Shown: one piece after another, positions 21,776 to 34,100 of the stretch
Layout: each line of letters opens with the position of its first letter
Position numbering within the stretch: the first letter of the stretch is position 1
Assembly (NCBI RefSeq): GCF_964355755.1
Contig: NC_092673.1
Span: 6,885,001-6,949,000, forward strand
From: Antedon mediterranea
Taxonomy: Eukaryota; Echinodermata; Crinoidea; Comatulida; Antedonidae
Length of the DNA: 64,000 nucleotides
Direction of reading: 5' to 3'
Notes under the pieces: generated by a model
Seen by the model: only the letters and a program-made list of their open reading frames with translations
The model's database searches: none
What the model was told of the DNA's origin: nothing
Translations under genes and position numbers: made by a program

Positions 21776-22822
21776 ATGGAGAATGAAACGACGATAAACG
21801 ATAGTTTGCTGAACGTTTCACTTTCGACTAGGCCTACTGTAGAAGAATACAATATGAACGTTTCTATCGGAGACATATTTGGATGGCTTATGGTGATCAT
21901 AACAGTTTGTGGTAACATTATTGTGATTGTTTCTTGGCTGGTAGAAAAGAAAATAAACTCCAAACCAAACAACATTTTGGTGCTCAATTTAAGCATCGCT
22001 GATCTTCTTGTTGGGTGTGTTACACTGCCTTTGTATAACGTCTTTGTTCATTACGGACACTGGACTCTTGGAACATTTGTTTGTAAAATGTGGGTGTTTA
22101 TTGACTTTACAGCTTGTCAACAGTCACTTTGGATGATTCTATTAATTAGTTTAGATCGATATTGGATGGTGAAAATGGGTTTGAAGTATAAACGTTTTCA
22201 AACACATCGTAGAGCAGCTGCTATGTCTGTTATTGGATGGATACCTTCCTTGTTAGCTGGCGTGGTGGCTTTGGTAATTAGTAGGCTTGGCTGCCCAGAA
22301 CTCATAAAGATTGGTGACAATATGTGCACTGTGGCAATATCTGGTGACGCTTTGAATATCTTCTATACCTTAGTTTTTTTTATTACACCATTGATACTTT
22401 TAATCTATTTAAATACTTTTGTATATATAAATATTCGTGCACGAGTACGTAGGCAACCTTTAAATGTTTCGTCCGTCGGATATCAGAATAAACAACGTGT
22501 AGGCCTAAACCCAAATAGGTCTAGGCAAATATCCCACCTAAATCAACCGTCTTCAAGCATGAGAGTCACACACCGCAACCATTTGTCCATCGCTCTTGTG
22601 TCAGCAGTTTTCATTTGTTGGTTCCCAATGAATGTATCCGTAATTGTATACACGTCTTGTGGCTGGTGGAACCGGAAGTTCCTCGCCTACCTATTCTGGT
22701 CAAATTCCATGGTGAATCCGTTCGTATACGCAGTTACAAACCTTCAATTCAGAGAATTCGTTGTAAAAGTCATATGTCGTTCCAAACATCCTAGAACAAC
22801 CAGAGTACAAGTAATAAGTTAG
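21776..22822 (+). CDS. Rhodopsin-class GPCR, aminergic type (muscarinic/histamine H3-like), intronless
   Basis: A 348-residue seven-transmembrane receptor in one exon. The N-terminus has sequons at N3, N8, N13 and N28. Class A landmarks are present: GN at residues 46-47 (TM1), LSIADLL with D76 (TM2), C103 at the start of TM3, and D110 seventeen residues before the DRY motif at 127-129. That Asp is position 3.32, the amine-binding residue. TM4 has VIGW, TM6 reads FICWFPMN, and TM7 reads NSMVNPFVYAV. The third intracellular loop is short, about 45 residues, Asn/Ser/Arg-rich. Known aminergic receptors of this type bind acetylcholine or histamine. TM6 lacks the FF pair after WxP and has Asn at 6.52 as in muscarinic receptors, but other muscarinic residues are not clear, so the ligand is unassigned. 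A TATA-like box lies upstream and AATAAA downstream at 23,014. Confidence 0.9.
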   Translation: MENETTINDSLLNVSLSTRPTVEEYNMNVSIGDIFGWLMVIITVCGNIIVIVSWLVEKKINSKPNNILVLNLSIADLLVGCVTLPLYNVFVHYGHWTLGTFVCKMWVFIDFTACQQSLWMILLISLDRYWMVKMGLKYKRFQTHRRAAAMSVIGWIPSLLAGVVALVISRLGCPELIKIGDNMCTVAISGDALNIFYTLVFFITPLILLIYLNTFVYINIRARVRRQPLNVSSVGYQNKQRVGLNPNRSRQISHLNQPSSSMRVTHRNHLSIALVSAVFICWFPMNVSVIVYTSCGWWNRKFLAYLFWSNSMVNPFVYAVTNLQFREFVVKVICRSKHPRTTRVQVIS

Positions 22823-24140
22823 AAAATTGACATGTTGCGGTGTGTAGACATGTAACTGTCAACATACAAATTGATATACACACTTATGCAGATTCTTTTC
22901 ATTTAGTTAGAGGATTATGGGTCACATGATATTAAATGTTCTATTTCACTTTTAAGTGTCATCGCCATGTGTTTGCGCGGTCATTTTTGTTTAAAATGAG
23001 CACATACGTGCGAAATAAATCTAGACTGTTATTTATTGTAGGCTATCGTTAATATTAGGTGTGTTATAAAACAAATAATGAACATCTTATTTTCGTGCAA
23101 TGGAAATTCCATTCAGTGAAAGATGAAAATTTGTTTAATTGCCACACGGTCTGAAAAATATATGTAGGCCTAATAGTTCATCTTTCACCTTATGAAATTA
23201 TTTTTACCATTGCAGTCGTGAACATTTATTATTTGTAAATGCATTATTATAGTATTACATAGTAACTGTGTACTGTCTATCACAGTGAATATGCCAATTT
23301 AGCTTATTTCGGGTTATGTTTTAAACTCTGGCTTACCAAATCTTGCAAAGAGAACTTGGTTTGTAGCCTCTTATTGCGACAAAACCCATGTAGGATGAAT
23401 AAGTATTGAAAACATACCCAGAAGTCCTAACCTTTTGGGTGTCAAATTATAAAACAGAATTGTCCATTATCACATAATATTATTCATTTTCACAAAAACT
23501 GGATTAAAAATATATTTACTTGAAGAAAAATGGGCAAAAAATAGTCAAAATTATCTGTCAGACAATGGTTTTTGGTTAAATTTAACCGTTTATGGTGTCT
23601 TTTTACGAGTGAAATCATTATTTTGTTCGTAAATGACTTAATTAAAACTGCAAAATTGTCATTTTTCGTGTTTGCATAATTGCTGATGTATAGTGTAGTG
23701 TCGTGGAATTGTTCTATACATTACGAATATATATTGTAAAGTAATGATATTGAAATCAATGTTTATTATAACATGCATACATACATTAAGGCGAGCTGTA
23801 AAGTGTACAATAATAGTTGAATAATTATAATAATGTTAATTTGATTAAATAAAGAATATAATTCATTATTCTATGAATCACCATAACTTTTCCAAACGTT
23901 TTCAACTTGTGAACAATAAATATGTTCAAAGACACGTCTATAAATAAACAATATTTATGTTAACTTGTTTGTTGTTTTTTTTTCTTTATCTTCTCTGTCC
24001 TCATCATTCCATGTTGATCGTCTCCTGTATTTTCTTTTAACTCGTTTTTTAATTGCTATACTTTAATGTAATACGAAAGTCTACTTAGATGTACTGAGTT
24101 CTTTTAAGTAATAACATTATATTCGTTATTTTAATTGATT
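22823..24140. other. GPCR 3' UTR and AT-rich intergenic DNA
   Basis: AATAAA at 23,014-23,019 is the nearest polyadenylation signal after the receptor stop. Beyond it nothing beyond AT-rich unique-looking sequence was recognised. Confidence 0.4.
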
Positions 24141-24149
24141 TCGACTCAT

Positions 24150-24880
24150 ACCAAGAAATTAATTTGGAATTAGGCCTACAGGTATTTAATTTATTTTTTT
24201 TAAACGATATCCATGAACGTTGTACCTAGATAACTTGAGATACTAGTTAGGTTTTTTTGTTTTTGTAATTTGTGTTATATGACAGCTAGATCCGATTTTA
24301 GATTCTATGATAGAAGGTCAAACAAACTAAATATCTCATTTACAATTGTCTCACTGGTAATAAATCATTCAGTTATTTCAATGTTTTACATTAAACAAAT
24401 AATAAAAATTTAAAGAAAACAGCTTACGTTACAATGGACGATTGACTGCTATTTGGTGTGGTTTTAAATTGACATTTACAATTGATTTTTGTTTGACCTA
24501 TAATAGAATCTAAAAACGCATGTCATAAACAGATATTATGTATTGTATGTATATAGGCTTGTATGCTACAATCTATCCGTCCGTCTTGTCCATCTGTATC
24601 TGCGTCTTCTAAAAACATCGCCATTCTTACCACATCTGACGACATCGCCATTCTTTTACCTCATCTGACGACATCGCCATTCTTTTTCCGCATCTGATGA
24701 CATCGCCATACTTTTACCGTTTCTGACGACATCGCCATTCTTTTACCGCATCTGACGATATCGCCATTCTTTTACCGCATCCGACGACCACTTACCACTA
24801 ACTTGACACCAACTCACTGAACCTTACAAACGATGTATGATTTTAAACAAAATACTGTAATATGTTTAAATTAATGTTAG
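24150..24880. repeat. Segmental duplicate of 19,590-20,740 (MITE plus minisatellite locus C)
   Basis: From CATACCAAGAAATTAATTTG onward the sequence follows 19,600-20,740, with indels: the same MITE at 24,295-24,515, a shorter minisatellite at 24,612-24,795 (CATCTGACGACATCGCCATT units, about six copies) and the same ATTTTAAACAAAATACTGTA tail at 24,838. The higher copy number at locus B shows the arrays changed size after duplication. Confidence 0.8.
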
Positions 24881-25712
24881 GCCTACAAAATAGTAAACAT
24901 ATACATAAACGCCTATTTTTTTCGCCGGTAAAACACACGAGACTAAGGATAACATTTGTTGCGTTAAATGCGAACGTCTGAGACCAGAGAAGTTCCCCAC
25001 GAAGGTACTTCCGGTAAGGTAATATTATTGTAGCAATTATAATCAATTAATACAAATTAATTACTTGGCCTGTTATCAATTAATAATTTTAAAAAGTTAG
25101 ACAAAAAATGTGAAGCTGCTGCTATTAATATATTGAGTAAAACGTTGAATTGTATTATTTTGAAATAAATGCTAAATAAGTTAGTAAAACAACAATTTCC
25201 AAAATTCATTTTCATGTATCCAGTGTTGCTTAATCCACACACAAAAGAGAATATGATCGAAATTTGCAGAAAGAAGCAATTAAACACTGTTATTTCAAAG
25301 TTCGGAACATCCGTAATTACTACAGACAGTCGGCCTAATATTACGGACGTAGGGAAGAAGATAAATAGGGTACTACGGAAATAATTAAATGATGGGGAAT
25401 CCCCGGCAAAATGCAATAATTACGGACAAATCAACGACCCATATGACGGGGTTTTCGACGTACTGTATCTTCTCAGACGCACATAAGCAATCCAAACAGT
25501 CAGAAATTCATTCTGAGCATTTTCAGAAACATATCTATAAAAAAATTACGCTGACCGTCGTTAAATTGTGCAAGGTTAATTTTACGCTGCAGTCAGTAAA
25601 TTTACTTATTATAAGCTCTTCCAAACCCTGGACTTCTATAACGTTAATGGTTAATATATAAGATGAAACGGGATCTAAATTTTAATTTAGTGGCAAAAAA
25701 AACCCCATTTAG

Positions 25713-25959
25713 TATGAAATTAAGGGTGTTGCCCGGGCAACTGGGGAAACATCCTGCAAAGCTCGGTCACTTTACTCGACGTCAGCCACGCCTTCGTCTT
25801 CTATCACCTAGGACACGTGCGAACAAGGAGGAGCACAAGACTTGGCACCATCTGCCTGTGTTTACCAACAAAGCACCGGTATCGAATATAATTGGCATGT
25901 TCACACGCCCTCATCGTGCCATCCCGCGCCACTTGACCATTCATCCAGAATGGGAATAG
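25713..25959 (+). CDS. Duplicated terminal exon of the 4.67-18.3 kb gene; possible alternative last exon
   Basis: From the codons KLGHFTRR onward this is a near-copy of the last exon at 18,127-18,323. By eye there are six base differences in about 200; four are silent and two change a residue (T to I, F to L). The 3' UTR is also copied (25,960-26,080). The upstream part differs (MKLRVLPGQLGKHPA). An acceptor CCCCATTTAG ends at 25,712, and splicing from the donor at 16,653 would restore AAT and keep the frame to the same TAG stop. It may thus be an alternative last exon that spans the GPCR gene, or the relic of a partial gene duplication. If the original acceptor position is used instead, an early TAG follows. 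Confidence 0.5.
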
Positions 25960-26454
25960 AAGTTAATTTTAGCACGCGCGATAAACAAAAAACCGTTTGA
26001 TATTTGTTTTATGTATTCTTTTTAACTATTTAAAACATGTACTTAAAATTTGTGTGAATAATATGGATTACTGTGCTATTTCTTGAATAATAATACTCAT
26101 AAAAAAAATGTATGTTCATGTTTATTATTATACTCCATTTATGTAATAACATTCCAAATGAAGTTAGAGAGAGAGGGGGAGGGGAATAGGGATAGAGGAG
26201 AGAGAAAGGGGGAGTGGAATAGGGATAGGGGTTTAAAAGAACCAATATAAGTTTATGACAGCAACTTGGACAAACGATATGAAAGGTAAATTCTGGACAG
26301 TGAGATGGGTCATTTCTGAAAATGTATGTTTTCTTTCTGTTGTCGATGTCTTTCCAAATGCCTTGTAGAAAATAATAATAGTGATAATGATGGTGAGATA
26401 TAAATTATATAGCGCCATGAGCGCTGTTGTGGAGTATAAATCTCCACCATCTCC

Positions 26455-27472
26455 ACTGTGGACGTGGATGTTACACTTTTTCAACAGCACTCCTTTCCCC
26501 TAAGGGTCCCCTCATGTCGGTCACTGTGGACGTGGATGTTACACTTTTTCAACAACACTCCTCTCCCCTAAGGGTCCCCTCATGTCGGTCACTGTGGACG
26601 TGGATGTTACACTTTTTCAACAACACTCCTCTCCCCTAAGGGTCCCCTCATGTCGGTCACTGTGGACGTGGATGTTACACTTTTTCAACAACACTCCTCT
26701 CCCCTAAGGGTCCCCTCATGTCGGTCACTGTGGACGTGGATGTTACACTTTTTCAACAACACTCCTTTCCCCTAAGGGTCCCCTCATGTCGGTCACTGTG
26801 GACGTGGATGTTACACTTTTTCAACAACACTCCTTTCCCCTAAGGGTCCCCTCATGTCGGTCACTGTGGACGTGGATGTTACACTTTTTCAACAACACTC
26901 CTTTCCCCTAAGGGTCCCCTCATGTCGGTCACTGTGGACGTGGATGTTACACTTTTTCAACAACACTCCTTTCCCCTAAGGGTCCCCTCATGTCGGTCAC
27001 TGTGGACGTGGATGTTACACTTTTTCAACAACACTCCTTTCCCCTAAGGGTCCCCTCATGTCGGTCACTGTGGACGTGGATGTTACACTTTTTCAACAAC
27101 ACTCCTTTCCCCTAAGGGTCCCCTCATGTCGGTCACTGTGGACGTGGATGTTACACTTTTTCAACAACACTCCTTTCCCCTAAGGGTCCCCTCATGTCGG
27201 TCACTGTGGACGTGGATGTTACACTTTTTCAACAACACTCCTCTCCCCTTAAGGGTCCCCTCATGTCGGTCACTGTGGACGTGGATGTTACACTTTTTCA
27301 ACAACACTCCTCTCCCCTAAGGGTCCCCTCATGTCGGTCACTGTGGACGTGGATGTTACACTTTTTCAACAACACTCCTTTCCCCTAAGGGTCCCCTCAT
27401 GTCGGTCACTGTGGACGTGGATGTTACACTTTTTCAACAACACTCCTCTCCCCTAAGGGTCCCCTCATGTCG
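26455..27472. repeat. 68-bp minisatellite, about 15 units
   Basis: Each unit contains CTCATGTCGGTCACTGTGGA, CGTGGATGTTACACTTTTTC and CCCCTAAGGGTCCC. Units are almost identical, differing mainly by CTTTCC/CTCTCC and a one-base insertion near 27,248, which suggests recent expansion or homogenisation. Because 68 is not divisible by three, long ORFs cross it only by cycling through frames; none is credible. Confidence 0.95.
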
Positions 27473-27528
27473 GTGCTGCCAACTACTGTACTGTAATACA
27501 AAAGAACCCTTCTTTTGGGACATGCCTA

Positions 27529-27809
27529 TAAAGCCTGGTTTCCATTAAAATCGCTACAGCGTTTCCATTAAAATCGCTACACGCGCAGATGTCGCCGACG
27601 CAATCGGGAAGGCTCCCCGATTCATCGCAGTCAAATCGGCAAAGCTCAACCATGTTCAAAAACTTTGCCGATTTTGTCGGCGATGAATCGTATACGCGTA
27701 CCAAAGAATATTTAGCGCTCGATTGCGTACTAGATCCCGGATAAATTCTAGCGTTTCCATAGAATCGCTACGCTCTGTCGTGTAGCGATTTTATGGAAAC
27801 CAGGCTTTA
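27529..27809. mobile_element. MITE with TAAAGCCTGGTTTCCA termini
   Basis: AAAGCCTGGTTTCCATTAAA with ATCGCTACA at the left mirrors TGTAGCGATTTTATGGAAAC with CAGGCTTTA at the right. The inner part holds CG-rich inverted segments (CGATTCATCGC / GGCGATGAATCG). Its ends resemble those of the element at 32,689-32,872. Confidence 0.8.
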
Positions 27810-28136
27810 GATGTTTGGATGATGTATTCTGTAAAAGTTATAGTGCCCTCTATATTTTGGCAAACTCTTTCAAAAATTGCATTTAATATTTCCAGTACAG
27901 CTGTATCATCTCATTCAACAATTCTTTTTCAGGACAGTATTATCATACTGTTATAGTTATATATTAAAACCTTTTTTTACAGTTTGTAAACAAGGAATTA
28001 TTACTATATATGATCAGTATCAATACAATTCAGATAAAAAGTTTTCTCCTTTCTGCCAACTCAACTCAACTGCAAAATGAGGGTACATCATTTTGACAGT
28101 AATATAAAAGAATCTAAAAATCTACTGGTCTTAATA

Positions 28137-31100
28137 TTAATCATCTAAATCCAATCCAAACTTCTCGTACATTTCTTTTGTAGTTCTTCCCTCAAGAGTA
28201 GCTGAAATGAAAAAAAAAAATCCTTTTGAAAATTTAGTTTTTAAAGATGTATTGCCCCCCAAAAACATGAAAAAATCATATTTTAAATAGGTTATTTTGT
28301 AGTTTTAATGAATTTATGCAGAAAAAAAAAATTTTTAACTTATAAAAGGACAAAACAAACAGTATAGTAAAATTCAACCAAAAACCCATTGGTTGGCAGC
28401 CATTTTACTATTTTTTTGCTGTTAATAAAATACATGTTTTTCAGGAAAATATTTTGTTTTCAATCCAATTTTTTGTTCAAAATGAATAACCATTACAGAA
28501 CATCAAAAAGGCATATTCAAAAAAAAAATGTGAAACAATTATTTTTTAAGGTGGACAATATGTAATTTTGTTTTGTGTTGTCATTAAAATTAACTTTATT
28601 GTAATGATGTTTGTACTATTTAAACCCTGAAAAGGGACAATCAACACCAAAGACTTTCAAAAAACCAAAACAACACTTTGCGCATAATGACATCACAAAT
28701 TCTACATTGACCTTTATAAAGTTGATGCTTAATTCCTAAGGCCTCTTCTGCATGACCAATGTATGGTAGACCACAAAAAAGTATAACAAGTGTGTCCTGA
28801 ATAGCAGACAAAAATCTCTTGACTGTTTATAGACTGCTATACCTGACCAAGGTCCAGACATTCAACAACAAAAGTAAAGCAATAGGGTTGGTAAAATTCA
28901 GTCCAAAACATGCAGAATTTTTTCCAAAATATGTCAATTTGAGGGCGCTATACTAATCCAAAATACGCGAGTCTTTCCAAAATACGTCGACTTGAGGGCA
29001 CGATTCATTTTCCAAAAAAGCGAATTGTCCAAAATATGTCAACTTGAGGGCGCTATTCCTTTTCCAAAATACGCGATTTGTCCAAAATACGCGATTTGTC
29101 CAAAATACGTCAATTTGGAAAATACGTCGACTTGAGAGCACTATTAATTTTCTAAAATTGGAAAATTATCCAACTATTATCCACTATCAGTCCAAAATAC
29201 ACAGAATTTTTCCAAAATAAATCAACTTGAGGGCGCTATACTAAATACAAAATACGCGAGTCTTTCCAAAATACGTCAACTTGAGAGCGCTAATCATTTT
29301 CCTAAATACGCAATTTCTCCAAAATAATTTTTGGGGCACAAAATACTTCAACTTGAGGCTACTATTAATTTTCTAAAAATAGGAAAATTAAAACTACTTT
29401 TGTGGCGCTATTAATTTTCTACAATAAGAAAGTTATCCAACTACCCTTCCACTTGAAGGCACAGTTTTCAAAAATACGCGAATCCTAACCATTAGACTAC
29501 TGGCGCTTTCATGGTACAGTTCAAACCTGATCTGATAGCTTTAAATACTTCTTCTAACCAATTATTGCTATTATTTTAATTACAATAAGTATGCTTTTTA
29601 TTATTATATATTATATGAAATAACTATTATGGTAGATTTCAAACTTAAAACTTGGGTAACTTGTATTAGACCATAAGTACATTAAATTGAAAGCGATGTT
29701 GGTCTGTCGAGCTCGGGAAAAATATCACTTTTGTAGATCACCAAATATATAACACATATCTATGACTATACTTGTACATGCTGTTTTTGTAGCCGGTTTA
29801 TGCCTCATTTAAACTAGCTACGTCTGGCAATGCAATCGTACATCGTTCCGACATTAATATAGGCACTGTCTATTAACTGATGTTGGCACATATTTGTTTT
29901 TATTCAGTAATAAATGATTACATTGAAAAATAATAATTGGCTACTCTATGATATTTTATTTACAAAAAATTCTGCCTTCCAATAATTTCATTAATAACTA
30001 AAATGTACTTGTTTGTTTTACTCTAAGAAACTTTTTTTTTAATACATTAAACTGTAATTTTACCTTGCACTCTTAATATGATACATTTGGAAAGGCTCTC
30101 GTATTTTGGAAAAAAGTTTGCCGCCCTTAGTTGACCAAACTTGGAAAATTACTAGCGGTCCCAAATTGACGTATTTTGGACAAATTGACGTATTTTGGAC
30201 AAATCGCGTATTTTTGGAAAATGAATAGCGCCCTCAATTTGACGTATTTTGGTCAATTCACATATTTTGGATAATTTATAGCGCTCTCAACTTGACGTAT
30301 TTTGGACAATTCACGTATTTTGGAAAATGAATAGCACCCTCAAGTCGACGTATTTTGGAAAGACTCGCATATTTTGGATTAGTATAGCGCCCTCAACTTG
30401 ACGTATTTTGGAAAAAATTCTGCGTATTTTGGACTGATGTTCACCAACACGACTCAAGTAGGTGGAATAACTGATTACTTAAATACAGACTTTGTTTATG
30501 CTTGTTCAAACAGCTTTATGGTGTGATTAAGCTTGAATTACAAAATAATTTAGAATAATTTATGTTTATAGAGATACAGAAATTGGACTTTGCTAACTTA
30601 TTAATAATAATATTTTACAAGTGGTAATTTGCTTTTGAATGTGTACAATGCTTTAACGAATTTAGAATTTATGACAGTCAGTGGTGAAAAAAAAATACTC
30701 TACCATGTAAAACAAACCATATTGAAGTCACATATGACGTTCAGCTATAAATGTGTGTAAGGGGCATTTTACAACTCAAACACCACCATTGTCGTGGCTA
30801 CAATCATCACCCTGTAGTACATCATCACACTATAATCGTAACTACCATTATTACCAATACAACCATCAGCACAGAATATCTTCAACAACACCATGATTAT
30901 CATCTTCTTCTAACTAACAATCACAAGAACTACAACCACTACCATCATCAACATCACCAGCATCATTACCACTACTACAGTATCACTACCATCACCACCA
31001 CAACTAAAATCACCACTACCATCATCACCACCACCACCACTATCACCACCATCATTCCCACTACCTACAGTATCACTTCCATCACCATCACAACTAAAAT

Positions 31101-34100
31101 TACCACTACCATCATCACCACCACCACTACCATCATCACCACCACCACCACTATCACCACCATCATTCGCACTACCTACAGTCACTACCATCACCACCAC
31201 AACTGAAATCTACCCCAAACACTAACACCACCATCATTACCACTACCTACAGTATCTCTATCATCACCACCACAAATAAAATCATCACCACCACCACCAT
31301 CATTCCCACTACCTACAGTCACTACCATCACCACCACGACTGAAATCACCACTACCATCATTACCCCCAACACCAACACCACCATCATTCCCACTACCTA
31401 CAGTACAGTATCTCTATCATCACCACCACAGATACAATCACCACTACCATCATTACCTCCATTAATATCACCACCATCATTCCCACTACCTACAGTATCA
31501 CTACCATCACCACCACAAATACAATCACCCCTACCATCATTATCATCACCCCTACAACTACGATCATTACCACTATCATCATCACCACCACTATAATCAC
31601 CACCATTATCACCACTACCATCATTATCACTCACATCACCACCACAACTATGATCATAATCATCATCATCACACAACCACAATCACCACCATTATCACCA
31701 AGTATCATGACTACTACCATTACCACTACCACTTGCTTTATTTCACTATTTTACCTATTTTACCAAGCAACATCTGTCCAGCGTCCTTCAGTTCATTGTA
31801 TTCATGAAGTTTCTCTATATGTACTTGTAGCTCTTCTTCCACAAATCCACTATTATAATAAATAATAATTATTATAATAACAACAACAGTAGTAATGACA
31901 ATAATAACTATAGTAATCATAACAACAATTTTAAATGTAAATATGTATATGTTTGTATGATGTAGTATGTTTTTAAGCGGATATTAGCTCTTGATGGCAT
32001 TTGCAGCAATAAAGAAATTGAATTGAATTGAATTATTAGGGGAAAAAACATTAACTTTGATTTGATTTTTCAAAACTGTTCATTTTTTTTATTATTATCT
32101 TAAGGTTTTTGTAAAAAAAAGTACAGTTATGGTACAGAACTTCAAATCATGGGAAAGGTTTTGTATACAATATCATGTACTGTATAAAATTCCTAACCCT
32201 AATGGTATAAAGAGAAATTGAATTACATGATGAAAAATAATTTGGTTAGGTGTTTGCACTACTCTGAAAATGTGTACTTTATTATACCATGTACAATGAG
32301 AAATTCGCAAGTAATTCTTGGGTGGGACTGCAACCTATGACCAAATTACGTCAGAGTAGGGAAACATCTGACAAACACTACAATCATGAAACATATAGTC
32401 GGTGATTTGCACATGTGATAGATATTAATTAGTACACATTCAACAAAGATAGAGAGGGTGTCTCTATGTTCGCTGATGATGATGCTTGTACTCGCTCCTG
32501 AGTCTTACTGATGAAAACCCAGAATAAAGAAGAAATAAATTATAGTAAAATAATACTTATTTATCATACACTATATACAATATCAGACACATATGGGCTG
32601 GCCCAATATGTCTGTGTTTCTGGAAAGAGCTGACTGTGTAACAAAAACTTTGAACTGTATTTCTTTATTACTGTAGGACTATGGACTGTAAAGCGTGGTT
32701 CCCACTGGCGACGCAACACAAGGACGTAACGCAACGCAAGTGAATTGACCAATCACAAGCTATGGCTTATTCGCTTGTGATTGCTAACTGTCTATAACTT
32801 CGCTTGTCATTGGTTAAACCGCTTGCGTTGCGTTTACGTCCTTGCGTTACGTTCTAGTGGGAACCAAGCTTAAAATGATGTCTGCTAATTACCTAATCTT
32901 AGGCATTAAAGTCTTCAATGCTAATTATTATTTTTAAGTGCATTATATTCATATTATCAACTTGAAAACTTACCATTTCCTAAGTTCTTTCTCCTCATCT
33001 TCCATTAATTTAATCTCTTCCTTCAGGTTAATAATCTCTTGTTGAATATTGTGTGGCACCTCTTCTTGTGGAGACATCTCACTGTCAAGCTTTTTCATCT
33101 ATTAATTACCATATTAAGAATAAAAGAAATCTATTCATTCTACAAGTTGTATCCAAGACTACAATATGATTATGAATCATTAGGGTGAAACAAGCATCTA
33201 AACATGTTTGTTTTATTTTATACTGGGCGACCTCTTCAGTCAAAGACTGGTCTCCCAGAGGGCCCAGTTGGTGATCAGTGGCTGTGATGTACTAATACAC
33301 CGGGGTAACCTCCTACTCGTCTCGAAAGATGTACTAGGTTCTTTAAAGTGCACATGAGCTAGTTGTGTACACTGGACCTACGGTTTATAGTCCTTATCCG
33401 AGAAGACTCGTTCTACCACCAGAACAATGGAGTGAGTGAGCCTCGAACCCCTGCCGATGTTATGGCTACGTAATTACGGTTCCACTGTCTTAACCGCTCG
33501 GCCACTCACTCTCATGTCTACAGAATCCCATATATAATCTGTTGTGATAACTTAACTATAACATCCAACTATGCCAAATGATAGAAAAATGATAAGTTTC
33601 CATTTAAATGAGGAGTGGTTTCGTTATAAGGAATTTGTTATAGCTTTACTTTCTGACTAATGCCAAATGAGAGGAAATAGAAGAATGATAAGTTCCCATT
33701 CACATAAAACTGGCTCCTAAAGCCACACCACAACGAGGTCTGACGAAACATCTTGTCTTAACTTGACTCATCAGTGCTGTCTGTTGACTTCCAACAAGAT
33801 AGCATCTGGGGAAGATTTAGGTGGCCGAGATAACATTAAACATGTTTAATTTTCAACCGACAAGACGTCGCTGTCTAAGTTGAACTTTAGAATCCCGATT
33901 TGGTAGTTTATTTTTTTAAAAAGAGCAGAACATATTTACTACAAATTTCCGAGTTTGGTAGTCATTGTGTATGGTGTCACTATAGTTATCCACAGTGAGC
34001 AGTTTTGAATTTCTAAAGTCAGATTGAAACCCTGGTTGCATTTCTATTTTATATTGCACCATAAACTGGAATCAACCGGTCTTTTAAATTCAAAGAATCA

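Noticed and set aside
26455-27472. CRISPR-like array
   Set aside because: Direct repeats are contiguous with no unique spacers, and the window is eukaryotic; it is a minisatellite.
30751-31682. ORFs in the CAC/ATC array
   Set aside because: Simple triplet composition (His/Thr or Gly/Asp runs) in a SWI5 intron, without start or splice support.
33440-33515. A functional tRNA-Ser or tRNA-Leu gene
   Set aside because: A/B boxes and an acceptor-like stem exist, but the anticodon arm does not fold properly and a SINE body is attached that recurs at 39.3 kb.
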